Shown here: positions 20,635 through 29,780 of the stretch, piece after piece
Layout of the letters: each line of letters opens with the position of its first letter
Numbering within the stretch: position 1 is the first letter of the stretch
NCBI GenBank assembly: GCA_028095445.1
Contig: JAOHCJ010000002.1
Coordinates: forward strand, 8,798-72,797
Origin: Candidatus Pelagibacter sp.
GTDB taxonomy: Bacteria; Pseudomonadota; Alphaproteobacteria; Pelagibacterales; Pelagibacteraceae
DNA: 64,000 nt
Direction: 5' to 3'
The notes under the pieces: generated by a model
Seen by the model: only the letters and a program-made list of their open reading frames with translations
Database searches by the model: none
Told to the model about the DNA's origin: nothing
Program-made: the position numbers and the translations under genes

Positions 20635-21576
20635 ATGGCAATTAATACATATAAAGCTATTAAAATTTCTCAAAAACACCTCCTAGGTATCCAAGATCTA
20701 TCAATTAATGATGTTAATTTAATTTTAGATGAGGCTAAAACATTTATTAAACTTAATCAAAGTAAAAATAAAAAACTAAATGTTTTAAATGGCAAAACTC
20801 AAATTAATTTATTTTTTGAACCATCAACAAGAACTCAAAGTTCATTTGAACTAGCTGGAAAAAGACTTGGCGCAGATGTTATGTCGATGAATATGACAAA
20901 CTCTGCAATAAAAAAAGGTGAAACACTTATTGATACAGCAATGACTTTAAATGCAATGCATCCTGATATTATTGTAATTCGCCATCAAGATTCGGGTGCA
21001 TGTAATCTTTTATCTCAAAAAGTAAACTGTGCAGTACTTAATGCGGGAGACGGAAGTCGTGAACACCCAACTCAAGCTTTACTAGATGCTTTAACTATAA
21101 TAAATCGTAAAAAAAAAATTGAAGGATTGAGAATAGCAATTTGCGGAGATATTACCCATTCACGTGTTGCGAGATCTAATATTTATCTACTAAACATGTT
21201 GGGTGCAGAAGTTAACATTATTGCGCCATCAAACTTAATGCCAAAAGAAATAGAAAAGTTTGGTGTTAATACATTCAGCGATATGAAAAAAGGTTTGAAA
21301 GATTGTGACATTGTAATGATGTTAAGATTACAAAATGAGAGAATGAGTAGTTCATTTTTATCATCAAATAGAGAATATTATGAATATTACGGTCTTACAC
21401 CAGATAAACTTTCTCATGCTAAAGAAAATGCTTTGATAATGCATCCTGGTCCAATGAACAGAGGAATTGAGATAGATACTAAATTAGCAGATGACATTAA
21501 TAGGAGTGTAATTAAAGAGCAGGTTGAACTTGGTGTTGCAGTGAGAATGGCTTGTTTAAAAATTTTTTGTGAATAG
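20635..21576 (+). CDS. pyrB: Aspartate carbamoyltransferase catalytic subunit
   Basis: Joins carbamoyl phosphate and aspartate in pyrimidine synthesis. The 313-residue protein shows the carbamoyl-phosphate site [20 protein letters not shown], the [10 protein letters not shown] element and the C-terminal [11 protein letters not shown] aspartate-binding segment. The next gene, a dihydroorotase homologue lacking metal ligands, starts directly at the pyrB stop. In Pseudomonas an inactive dihydroorotase is needed for assembly of this ATCase class, which fits this arrangement. No pyrI regulatory subunit gene is present here. Confidence 0.96.
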   Translation: MAINTYKAIKISQKHLLGIQDLSINDVNLILDEAKTFIKLNQSKNKKLNVLNGKTQINLFFEPSTRTQSSFELAGKRLGADVMSMNMTNSAIKKGETLIDTAMTLNAMHPDIIVIRHQDSGACNLLSQKVNCAVLNAGDGSREHPTQALLDALTIINRKKKIEGLRIAICGDITHSRVARSNIYLLNMLGAEVNIIAPSNLMPKEIEKFGVNTFSDMKKGLKDCDIVMMLRLQNERMSSSFLSSNREYYEYYGLTPDKLSHAKENALIMHPGPMNRGIEIDTKLADDINRSVIKEQVELGVAVRMACLKIFCE

Positions 21577-22863
21577 ATGAAAAAAAAATATTTTATAAAC
21601 GCAAATATAATCGATCCTCATAATTCAATTAATGAAAATGGTGGATTAATTATAGGAGAACAAGGATTAATTGAGGCTATTGGTAAAAAAGTTAACTCTA
21701 ACAATATACCTTCACGCGAAAAAGTAGTCGATTTAAAGGGTAAATATATATTCCCTGGTTTGGTTGACATGAGAGTTTTTGCAGGAGAGCCTGGATTTGA
21801 ATATAAAGAAAACTTTAGAACATTGAGTAATGCTGCACTTGCAGGGGGGGTAACATCAGTGGTGACTATGCCTAATACAGATCCAATTATAGATAACGTA
21901 TCAATAGTAGATTTTTTAAAGAGACGTGGCAGAGATAAATCTAAAATTAATGTATATCCAAGTGCAGCATTAACCAAAAATGCTGAAGGTATTACTATGA
22001 CAGAATTTGGCTTGCTACAAAGTAGAGGAATAATTGGTTTTACTGATGGAATAAAAACTATTCAAAATACCAGATTAATGTCACGCATAATGAATTCTGC
22101 TAAAGATTTAGGGACTTTAATTATGCAGCATGCTGAAGACTTCAATTTATCTAAAAATGGAATGATTAACTCAGGAATTATTGCTACTAAATTAGGTTTG
22201 TCTGGAATACCTTCGGTTGCTGAAAGAATAATCATTGAAAGAGATTTAACATTACTTGAGAATATAAAATGTAGATACCATATATCACAGATATCAGCTG
22301 GAAAATCAGTTGAAATAATTAAAGACAGAAAAGAAAAGGTTAAATTTACAACAGGTGTATCAATTAACAACCTATCATTAAATGAAAATGACATTGGAGA
22401 CTTTAGAACTTTTTTAAAACTTTCTCCTCCATTAAGAACTGAAGAAGATAGAATGGCCTTGGTTCAAGGTTTAAATGATGAAACAATAGATGTAATTGTA
22501 TCTGATCATAAACCAGAAGATGAAGAACAAAAAAGGTTAACTTTTACACAGGCTTCAACAGGTGCATCAGGTATAGAAACTTTGTTATCTTTAAGTTTAG
22601 AATTATATCATAACGGTTCTGTTAAATTGGTAACTCTCATTAATGCACTAACAGCTAATCCTGCAAAAATTTTGAAATTAAATAAAGGGAATCTTTCAAT
22701 TGGTAATAATGCAGATCTTTGTATCGTGGATATTGATAAACCCTGGATTGTAAAAAAAGAAAAACTTGTTTCAAAATCAAAGAATACTTCAATAGAAGAT
22801 AAAAAACTTCAAGGAAAAGTCACTAATACATTTGTAAAGGGTGAAGAACTATTTACATTATAA
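21577..22863 (+). CDS. pyrC': Dihydroorotase homologue lacking the HxH metal motif (PyrC'-type, probably non-catalytic)
   Basis: Amidohydrolase-fold protein of 428 residues encoded directly after pyrB. Active type I dihydroorotases have D-x-H-x-H in the PGLVDMHVHLREPG region. Here the segment reads PGLVDMRVFAGEPG, so both histidines are replaced (by Arg and Phe). Other family segments remain (QHAEDFNLSKNG, HISQISAGKS, VSDHKPEDEEQK). The pattern is that of PyrC'/PyrX proteins, which stabilise the aspartate carbamoyltransferase holoenzyme instead of catalysing. An active dihydroorotase should then be encoded elsewhere. The role is inferred from family knowledge and the pyrB linkage. Confidence 0.9.
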   Translation: MKKKYFINANIIDPHNSINENGGLIIGEQGLIEAIGKKVNSNNIPSREKVVDLKGKYIFPGLVDMRVFAGEPGFEYKENFRTLSNAALAGGVTSVVTMPNTDPIIDNVSIVDFLKRRGRDKSKINVYPSAALTKNAEGITMTEFGLLQSRGIIGFTDGIKTIQNTRLMSRIMNSAKDLGTLIMQHAEDFNLSKNGMINSGIIATKLGLSGIPSVAERIIIERDLTLLENIKCRYHISQISAGKSVEIIKDRKEKVKFTTGVSINNLSLNENDIGDFRTFLKLSPPLRTEEDRMALVQGLNDETIDVIVSDHKPEDEEQKRLTFTQASTGASGIETLLSLSLELYHNGSVKLVTLINALTANPAKILKLNKGNLSIGNNADLCIVDIDKPWIVKKEKLVSKSKNTSIEDKKLQGKVTNTFVKGEELFTL

Positions 22864-22865
22864 AA

Positions 22866-23441
22866 ATGGATTATTTAATCATTGTAATAACTTCATATCT
22901 TATTGGTTCGATACCATTTGGTTTTATACTTACAAAAATATTTCTAAAAAAAGATATTAGAGATATTGGCTCTGGAAATATTGGTGCTACTAACGCTCTT
23001 AGAACTGGAAATAAATTATTAGGTTATACCACTCTTATTTTTGACATATCGAAGGCTATTGTACCCGTTCTGTATATTAAGTTTAATAACCCAGATTATA
23101 TTTTTATAACATCATTATGTATTTTTTTAGGCCATGTTTTTCCTATTTGGCTTAAATTTAAAGGAGGAAAAGGAGTTGCTGCTTATGTTGGTATACTTTT
23201 CTCTATAGACTTAATTCTTGGTTTAATATTTATCATTACTTGGATCACTACATTTCTTGTTTCTAAATATTCTTCTCTTTCATCACTTATTGCTAGTTTA
23301 ATAATTCCAATTTATTTAATAATGTTTGATTATTATAACTCAATATTTTTTATAATAATGTTTGTCTTAGTGCTCTATACTCACAGAGAAAACGTTAAAC
23401 GCTTGAAAAATAAAGAAGAAACTAAGACTAAAATTTATTGA
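22866..23441 (+). CDS. plsY: Glycerol-3-phosphate acyltransferase PlsY
   Basis: Inner-membrane enzyme that acylates glycerol-3-phosphate from acyl-phosphate in phospholipid synthesis. The 191-residue protein has about five hydrophobic segments and the conserved loops SYLIGSIPFGF, DIRDIGSGNIGATNALRTGN and KFKGGKGVAAYVG, which hold the phosphate-binding and catalytic residues. It lies 2 bp after pyrC' and 37 bp before topA. The partner plsX is not in this window. Confidence 0.95.
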   Translation: MDYLIIVITSYLIGSIPFGFILTKIFLKKDIRDIGSGNIGATNALRTGNKLLGYTTLIFDISKAIVPVLYIKFNNPDYIFITSLCIFLGHVFPIWLKFKGGKGVAAYVGILFSIDLILGLIFIITWITTFLVSKYSSLSSLIASLIIPIYLIMFDYYNSIFFIIMFVLVLYTHRENVKRLKNKEETKTKIY

Positions 23442-23478
23442 TTTGACTATCAAAAACTTATGAGTAGTTTGACTAATA

Positions 23479-26076
23479 ATGAATCTTGTTATTGTAGAAA
23501 GCCCAGCTAAAGCGAAAACAATTAACAAATATTTAGGTGATGATTATATTGTTTTAGCAAGTTATGGTCATATTAGAGATTTACCTTCAAAAAATGGATC
23601 TGTTGATCCTGAAAATAATTTTAAGATGGAATGGGAGGTCGACAGTTTTTCCAAAAAATACTTAAAAGAAATAACTGATGCAGCAAAAAATTCATCAAAA
23701 ATTATATTAGCTACTGACCCAGACCGTGAAGGTGAGGCTATTGCGTGGCATGTTAAAGAATATTTAAATGAAAAAAAATTGATTAAAGATAAGCATGTAG
23801 AAAGAGTTGTTTTTAATGAAATTACAAAAAAAGCAGTTGTCTATGGAATTGAAAATCCTAGACAAATTGAGCCTTTGTTGGTTGACGCGTATATGGCAAG
23901 AAGAGCTTTGGATTATTTAGTTGGGTTTAATATATCTCCTATATTATGGACTAAGTTACCAGGATCCAAATCTGCAGGTCGTGTTCAATCTGTCGCTCTA
24001 AAATTAATTACGGAAAGAGAACATTCAATTGAATTATTTAATCCTGAAGAATTTTGGACATTAAGTATTAAATTTAGTGATAATGATAAAAAATCTATAA
24101 CAGCTAGTATTACTCAAATTGATGATAAAAAGATTGAAAAGTTTTCTTTTAAGAATAAAGCTGAAATTGATGAGGCAATCAATAAAATAAAGTCTAAGCA
24201 ATTTGTTATAAGTGACATTTCAAGTAAAATTATAAATAGAAATCCCACAGGACCTTTTACAACATCTACCTTGCAACAAGTTTCATCCGGAAGATTAGGT
24301 TTTGGTGCTTCTCGTACAATGCAAATTGCACAAAAACTATATCAAGGTATTGAAATTGAAGGTGAAACTATTGGTCTGATTACTTACATGAGGACAGATG
24401 GCACTAACATCTCAAAAGATGCTATAGATTCATTTAGAAATTATATAGAAAAAGAATTTGGAAATAAATACGTTCCCGATAATCCAATTAGTTATACTGG
24501 CAAAAAAGCTAAAAATGCACAAGAAGCTCATGAAGCAATCAGGCCAACTGATATTATGCGTGCTCCAGATACAATTAAAAAATATGTTAGTCCAGATCAA
24601 TACAAATTATATGATTTAATTTGGAGTAGAGCCCTATCCTCTCAAATGCAATCAGCTCAATTTAATAGAAACACAATTACGATAACCTCAAATGATAATA
24701 GAACAATTTGTAAGGCAAGTGGTTCAGTTATTAAATTTGATGGTTTTTTAAAAGTCATGAAAGATAACAAAAAAGATGATGATGAGAATATTCTTCCAAA
24801 TATGGAAAATGGCCCAATTAATATAGAGGCATTGTTAGATGAACAACACTTTACACAACCTCCTCCTAGATATTCTGAGGCAAGTTTAGTTAAAAAATTA
24901 GAAGAATTAGGAATAGGCAGACCTTCAACTTACGCAAGTATTATCTCAGTAATATCTAATAGAGGCTATGCAGAGGCCATTAATAAAAGATTTCACCCTA
25001 CTGATAGGGGTAAATTAATATCAGCTTTTTTGGAAAAGTTATTTACAAAATATGTAGATTATAATTTTACAGCAAGTCTTGAAAATCAATTAGATGAAAT
25101 AACTACAGGAAAGGAAGGCTGGATTAAAGTTTTAGAAATGTTTTGGAAAGATTTTAATCAAAATGTATCAGATGTTAAAGAAAAGAGAACAAGAGAAGTT
25201 TTAGATTTGTTAAATGATAGTTTGGGAAGTTTAATTTTTGAAAGAGGAAAAGACGGTAATGTAGATAGAAAATGTCAATTATGTGATACTGGTTCATTAA
25301 GTCTCAAAAACAGTTTTAGGGGTGGAGCTTTTATTGGGTGTTCAAATTATCCAGAATGTAAGTTTACAAGACCACTTTCAAAAGCAAAAGCAGCTGCACA
25401 ATCTCAACTAGCTGAGCCAAAATTTATTGGCAAACATGAAAATGGTAATGATATGTATTTAAAAAATGGAAGATTTGGTCCTTATATTCAGTATGAAAAA
25501 ATTGAAGAAAAAATAGATGAAATAGTTGAAACAAAAAAAAAGAAAAAAAAAACAAAAAAGAAAAAAAAAGATAAAGAAGATAACAACCTTAAAAATGTAT
25601 CAATACCAAAAGGTGTAACATTAGAGAGTATTGATCTTGATAAAGCTAAATTTCTTTGTTCTCTTCCAAAAATATTGGGTATAAACCCTGAAAATCAAAA
25701 AGATATAACATTAAACTCAGGGAGATTTGGTCCTTATTTAAAATGTGAAAACAAATCAGCTAGAATTGAAAATATTGAAGAATTATTCTCTATTGGTTTA
25801 AATAGAGCCATTACTTTAATTGCTGAGGCTAAACCTGGCAGAATTTCATCTTCAATAATTAAAGATTTAGGCGAACATCCTGAAGATAAAAAGCCTGTAA
25901 GAATTATGAAAGGTCAATATGGGCCTTATATAAAATATAAGTCATTAAATGCAACAATACCTGAAGAAAAAGACCCACTAGAAATTAATATGGAAGAAGC
26001 ATTAATAATGATTGAGAAAAGAAAAGAATACGATAAAACAAAGAGATCTAAAAAAAAATCAAAAGGAAAAAAATGA
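23479..26076 (+). CDS. topA: DNA topoisomerase I
   Basis: Type IA topoisomerase that relaxes negative supercoils. The Toprim domain (VIVESPAKAKTINKYLG, and TDPDREGEAIAWH) is followed by the nucleophile Tyr near residue 303 in GLITYMRTDGT. The C-terminus has one four-cysteine zinc ribbon (CQLC...CSNYPEC) and three repeats around RFGPYI/RFGPYL/QYGPYI. A run of lysine codons between repeats one and two creates A tracts of 9, 10, 6 and 9 bases at 25533-25569, a possible slippage zone. At 865 residues it is normal for alphaproteobacteria. The stop overlaps the next gene by 4 bp. Confidence 0.96.
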   Translation: MNLVIVESPAKAKTINKYLGDDYIVLASYGHIRDLPSKNGSVDPENNFKMEWEVDSFSKKYLKEITDAAKNSSKIILATDPDREGEAIAWHVKEYLNEKKLIKDKHVERVVFNEITKKAVVYGIENPRQIEPLLVDAYMARRALDYLVGFNISPILWTKLPGSKSAGRVQSVALKLITEREHSIELFNPEEFWTLSIKFSDNDKKSITASITQIDDKKIEKFSFKNKAEIDEAINKIKSKQFVISDISSKIINRNPTGPFTTSTLQQVSSGRLGFGASRTMQIAQKLYQGIEIEGETIGLITYMRTDGTNISKDAIDSFRNYIEKEFGNKYVPDNPISYTGKKAKNAQEAHEAIRPTDIMRAPDTIKKYVSPDQYKLYDLIWSRALSSQMQSAQFNRNTITITSNDNRTICKASGSVIKFDGFLKVMKDNKKDDDENILPNMENGPINIEALLDEQHFTQPPPRYSEASLVKKLEELGIGRPSTYASIISVISNRGYAEAINKRFHPTDRGKLISAFLEKLFTKYVDYNFTASLENQLDEITTGKEGWIKVLEMFWKDFNQNVSDVKEKRTREVLDLLNDSLGSLIFERGKDGNVDRKCQLCDTGSLSLKNSFRGGAFIGCSNYPECKFTRPLSKAKAAAQSQLAEPKFIGKHENGNDMYLKNGRFGPYIQYEKIEEKIDEIVETKKKKKKTKKKKKDKEDNNLKNVSIPKGVTLESIDLDKAKFLCSLPKILGINPENQKDITLNSGRFGPYLKCENKSARIENIEELFSIGLNRAITLIAEAKPGRISSSIIKDLGEHPEDKKPVRIMKGQYGPYIKYKSLNATIPEEKDPLEINMEEALIMIEKRKEYDKTKRSKKKSKGKK

Positions 26077-26345
26077 AAAAAAAAATTAAAATAATTTTTA
26101 CAACATTAACGTTGGTTCTATTAACAAGTAACGTGTACTCGGCTCAAAAGGACTGTTCTGTCTTTAAACATAAGGTTGATAAAAAAATTTGTGAAGCTCA
26201 GAATTTAGAAAATTCTCGTAATACTTCTTCATCTGGTTCGGTTAGCGAGTCAAATAATAAAGCAAGTAGTTTTTTAAAAAAAGTTAAATCTAAATTTACA
26301 CTTAAGAATAAAAAGCTATTTAGAGAACAAGGTGATCCCAAATAA
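26073..26345 (+). CDS. Small exported protein, unknown function
   Basis: A 90-residue protein starting at an ATGA overlap with topA. Residues 1-24 form a signal peptide (KKKIKIIFTTLTLVLLTSNVYSA). The mature part is short, with two cysteines (DCSVFKHKV...ICEAQ) that could pair, a Ser/Asn-rich linker and a basic C-terminus (FLKKVKSKFTLKNKKLF). I recognise no family. The overlap with topA and the clean signal peptide support a real gene. Confidence 0.65.
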   Translation: MKKKIKIIFTTLTLVLLTSNVYSAQKDCSVFKHKVDKKICEAQNLENSRNTSSSGSVSESNNKASSFLKKVKSKFTLKNKKLFREQGDPK

Positions 26346-26361
26346 AGACCATTTAACTTTT

Positions 26362-26823
26362 ATGAATTTTGAAGAAAAAATTAAAGAACTTAAAATTGAA
26401 TTACCAGAGGCAAAGGCCCCTGTTGGTTCTTATGTTGCAACAAAAAAATGCAACAATATGCTTTTTATTTCAGGACAAATCTCAATATCGTCTGATGGTA
26501 AATTAATTACTGGAAAAATAGGAAAAGACTTGAGTACAGATGATGGTTATAAAGCTGCAAAAAGATGTGGATTGAGTATTATTTCTCAAGCTAAAAAAGC
26601 ATGTGACGGTGATTTATCTAAAATTAAATCTTGCATAAAACTAACAGGTTTTGTCAACTCTACTGATGATTTTATAGAACAACCAAAAGTAATTAATGGA
26701 GCTTCAGATATAATTTCTGCAATTTTTGGTGATGTTGGAATGCACACAAGAGCTGCTGTTAGCACCAATAGCTTACCTCTAGGTGTTTCTGTTGAAGTAG
26801 ACGCTATTTTTGAATTGAATTAA
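26362..26823 (+). CDS. RidA/YjgF/Rid-family protein
   Basis: Member of the Rid superfamily, which hydrolyses reactive enamine/imine intermediates from PLP enzymes. The 153-residue form (LPEAKAPVGSYVATKKCNNMLFISGQ ... VKLTGFVNS ... GMHTRAAVSTNSLPLGVSVEVDAIFEL) matches the longer YjgF-like subgroup with an N-terminal helix, and keeps Arg in TRAAV. An upstream GTG at 26332 is in frame, but the ATG at 26362 gives the usual N-terminus. Its stop codon interlocks with that of ugd on the other strand. Confidence 0.88.
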   Translation: MNFEEKIKELKIELPEAKAPVGSYVATKKCNNMLFISGQISISSDGKLITGKIGKDLSTDDGYKAAKRCGLSIISQAKKACDGDLSKIKSCIKLTGFVNSTDDFIEQPKVINGASDIISAIFGDVGMHTRAAVSTNSLPLGVSVEVDAIFELN

Positions 26824-28118
26824 CGACCAACACCAAAATATTTAATTTTCAATTTTTTCATTTTAACTGATGAATAAATATTTCTCATGTCAAACAATAT
26901 AAAATTTTTGTTTTTAACCTCTTTTTTAAAGTTAATTGATTTAAAATCATTCCACTCTGTATGAATAATTATGAAATCTGAGTCTCTTATTGCTGACTTG
27001 ATATTTTGTGAAAATTTTACATTCTTTAATTTTTTAAAATCTTTTTTTTCTCCAGTTGGATCATAATAGTTAATCTTTGCACCCTTTTTGACTAGGTATG
27101 GTATCATTGATAAACTAGAAGAGTCTCTCATATCATCAGTATTAGCTTTGAAAGTAACACCTAAAAAACATATTTTTTTATTCTTAATTTTTCCTTTTAA
27201 CAATTTGATAACTCTTTTTATCAGAAGTGAGGATCTGTTTTCATTTGATTTGATTACACTTTTAATTACAGATAAATCTATATTAAACTTGTCTGCAGTA
27301 TTAGTTATAGCTTTAGTATCTTTTGGAAAACATGATCCTCCATAAGCAGGTCCAGCTCTTAAAAACCGCCCTCCAATTCTTTTGTCTAATCCCATACCAA
27401 TAGAAATATCTTCAATATTTACATTTATTTGTTCACATAAATTTGCAATTTCATTAATAAAAGTTACTTTTGTTGCTAAAAATGCGTTTGAGGCATACTT
27501 AATTAATTCAGCTGCTCTTCTTGATGTACTAACATATTTTGCACCCTTTGATACAAGTGGTAAATAAAGATTTTTTAAAACTCTTTTCGATTTAAAATCA
27601 TTTGTTCCAATAACTACTCTATCGGGATAAATAAAATCTCTTATAGCCTCTCCTTCTCTTAAAAATTCTGGATTTGAAACGACAGAAAATAGTTTTTTAT
27701 TTTTACTTTTTAAAATAATTTTCTCAATCTCATCACCTGTAGTAACTGGAACAGTAGATTTTGTAATGATAATCTTAAATTTATTAATCGAAGATCTTAT
27801 TTCTTTAGCCACGTTATAAATTTGACTTAAATCAGCACCACTACCGTTTTTTTTAGTAGGTGTACCAACACAGATAAATATAATATCTGATATTGATACA
27901 GAGTCATGAAGATTTGTTGAAAATTTTAATCTATTATTTTTATAATTTTTTAATACTAACTCTTCAAGTCCAGGTTCATAAATAGGAATAATTCCATTTT
28001 TTAAATTTTCAATTTTCTTTGTATCTTGATCAACACAAATTACTTCATTTCCTAAATCAGAAAAACAAGCACCACTAACTAAACCAACATATCCTGTACC
28101 TATCATACAAAGTTTCAT
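26820..28118 (-). CDS. ugd: UDP-glucose 6-dehydrogenase
   Basis: Oxidises UDP-glucose to UDP-glucuronate with two NAD+, supplying precursors for surface polysaccharide or glucuronosyl lipids. It has an N-terminal Rossmann motif (CMIGTGYVGLVSGACF), the central helix region FLATKVTFINEIANLCE, and the thiol of GGSCFPKDT (about Cys263 with the chosen start). The frame extends upstream to 28169, but the ATG at 28116-28118 starts exactly at the Rossmann strand (MKLCMIGTG) and overlaps the galU stop by 4 bp. Length 432 is typical. Confidence 0.95.
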   Translation of the reverse strand: MKLCMIGTGYVGLVSGACFSDLGNEVICVDQDTKKIENLKNGIIPIYEPGLEELVLKNYKNNRLKFSTNLHDSVSISDIIFICVGTPTKKNGSGADLSQIYNVAKEIRSSINKFKIIITKSTVPVTTGDEIEKIILKSKNKKLFSVVSNPEFLREGEAIRDFIYPDRVVIGTNDFKSKRVLKNLYLPLVSKGAKYVSTSRRAAELIKYASNAFLATKVTFINEIANLCEQINVNIEDISIGMGLDKRIGGRFLRAGPAYGGSCFPKDTKAITNTADKFNIDLSVIKSVIKSNENRSSLLIKRVIKLLKGKIKNKKICFLGVTFKANTDDMRDSSSLSMIPYLVKKGAKINYYDPTGEKKDFKKLKNVKFSQNIKSAIRDSDFIIIHTEWNDFKSINFKKEVKNKNFILFDMRNIYSSVKMKKLKIKYFGVGR

Positions 28119-28930
28119 TTTTTTGCTATTTCCATTGTTGAGTTGATATATCCTTTCATAGTTCCACAATCTAAATATTTTCCTGAAAACTTGTGTCCTA
28201 TAAATTTTTCATTGTTGTTTATTAATGATTGTATTGCATCAGTGATATGAATTTCACCCCCTTTACCCGGTTTCAGCCTAGATAATTTTTTAAAAATTGT
28301 TTTTGGTAGAATATATCTACCTATTACAGCATTATTAGAAGGAGCAGTTTTAATAGAAGGTTTTTCAATAACTTTTTTAATTATAAAGTTTTTATTATTT
28401 ATATATTTTTTAACATCGTAAATACCCCATCTTGATACATCTTTTTTTTTAACATTTATACTAGCCATTACAGATGATTTAAATTTATGATTAATATTAA
28501 TCATTGATTTTGAACAATTACTATTAATGATTAAATCATCTGGCAATAACATCAAAAAATATTTACTATTAATAAACTTTTTGGTTTTAAGGACTGCATC
28601 TCCGGTACCTAGTGGTTTATTTTGATAAACAAACTTAATCATTTTTCTGTATTTGCAGATCTTATTATATTCAGAAATTATACGAGCATCTTTTTTCTTT
28701 ATAATTAAATCTTTATAAAATTTATCATTATAAAAATATTTTTTTATCATTTCTTTTTTTTTAGATATAATGAAAATTATTTCTTTAATACCAGCATCTA
28801 TGCACTCATCTAATATATATTCTATACCTGGTTTTCCATTAATTGGTAAAAGTTCTTTTGCAAAAACACTTGTTAGAGGGAGAAGTCTAGTACCTAATCC
28901 TGCTAATGGAATTATTGCTTGTTTAATCAT
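28115..28930 (-). CDS. galU: UTP-glucose-1-phosphate uridylyltransferase
   Basis: Makes UDP-glucose from UTP and glucose-1-phosphate; it feeds the overlapping ugd gene directly. The nucleotidyltransferase motif AIIPLAGLGTRLLPLT opens the protein, followed by FAKELLPINGKPGIEYI, VYQNKPLGTGDAVLK, a LLPDDLI metal site and the C-terminal FSGKYLDCGTMKGYI. The 271 residues are close to the usual 280-300. galU and ugd form a two-gene unit for UDP-glucuronate supply. Confidence 0.95.
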   Translation of the reverse strand: MIKQAIIPLAGLGTRLLPLTSVFAKELLPINGKPGIEYILDECIDAGIKEIIFIISKKKEMIKKYFYNDKFYKDLIIKKKDARIISEYNKICKYRKMIKFVYQNKPLGTGDAVLKTKKFINSKYFLMLLPDDLIINSNCSKSMININHKFKSSVMASINVKKKDVSRWGIYDVKKYINNKNFIIKKVIEKPSIKTAPSNNAVIGRYILPKTIFKKLSRLKPGKGGEIHITDAIQSLINNNEKFIGHKFSGKYLDCGTMKGYINSTMEIAKK

Positions 28931-28964
28931 ATAAATGTTTTACTTATTAATATTATTTTTACAA

Positions 28965-29780
28965 ATGAAATTACTAAGACAAATAAATGATTTAAATAAG
29001 GCAATTAAAAGAAATGAAATGTTGGGATTTGTTCCAACTATGGGTGGTCTACATAAGGGTCATGAAAATTTAATCAAAATATCAAAAAAAAGATGTAAAA
29101 AGACAATAGTAAGTATCTTTGTTAATCCGACTCAATTTAATGATAAAGATGACTATAAGAAATATCCTAAAAGTCTCAATCAAGATCTTAAGATTCTTAA
29201 AAAATTAAAAGTTGACTATGTATATCTACCAACAACTAATCAAATCTATAATAAAGTTAGATCTCCAAAAATTTTTTTAAAAAAAAGAGAAAAAATATTA
29301 TGTGCCAAATATAGAAAAGGTCATTTTGAAGGCGTCTTAGATGTTATGAACCGTTTTGTAAAGTTACTATCTCCTAAAATAGTTTTTATGGGCGAAAAAG
29401 ATTATCAGCAATTTTTTTTAATTAAAAAACTAATTGAAAAAAGATATTCTACAAAAGTTTTTTTATGCAAAACTATTAGAAGCTCAAATAAAGTAGCTTT
29501 ATCAACAAGAAATAAATTGTTAAGTAAAAGCGATCTTAAAATTTGTGGAAGTATTTCTAAAGAAATATTTAATATCAAAAAATTATCTAAATATCGTCCA
29601 AAAAACATAAAGAAATATCTCAAAATCACCAAACAAAAAATAATTAAGAAATTTGATATCGATATTGAATATTTAGAGTGTAGAAATTTAGATAATTTAG
29701 GAAATAATATAGTTAACAAGCCTTATAAAATTTTTATTGCTTATTATATTAAAAATATAAGACTTATTGATAATTTTTAA
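28965..29780 (+). CDS. panC: Pantothenate synthetase (pantoate-beta-alanine ligase)
   Basis: Ligates pantoate and beta-alanine with ATP to form pantothenate. The class I synthetase HIGH-type motif is in [16 protein letters not shown], with [28 protein letters not shown] and the LSTRNKLLS loop that matches the family SSRN site. An in-frame ATG at 28935 would add a hydrophobic decapeptide, but the ATG at 28965 gives the normal family N-terminus and 271 residues. The gene stands alone; panB and panD are not nearby. Its stop interlocks with the mgtE stop. Confidence 0.93.
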   Translation: MKLLRQINDLNKAIKRNEMLGFVPTMGGLHKGHENLIKISKKRCKKTIVSIFVNPTQFNDKDDYKKYPKSLNQDLKILKKLKVDYVYLPTTNQIYNKVRSPKIFLKKREKILCAKYRKGHFEGVLDVMNRFVKLLSPKIVFMGEKDYQQFFLIKKLIEKRYSTKVFLCKTIRSSNKVALSTRNKLLSKSDLKICGSISKEIFNIKKLSKYRPKNIKKYLKITKQKIIKKFDIDIEYLECRNLDNLGNNIVNKPYKIFIAYYIKNIRLIDNF

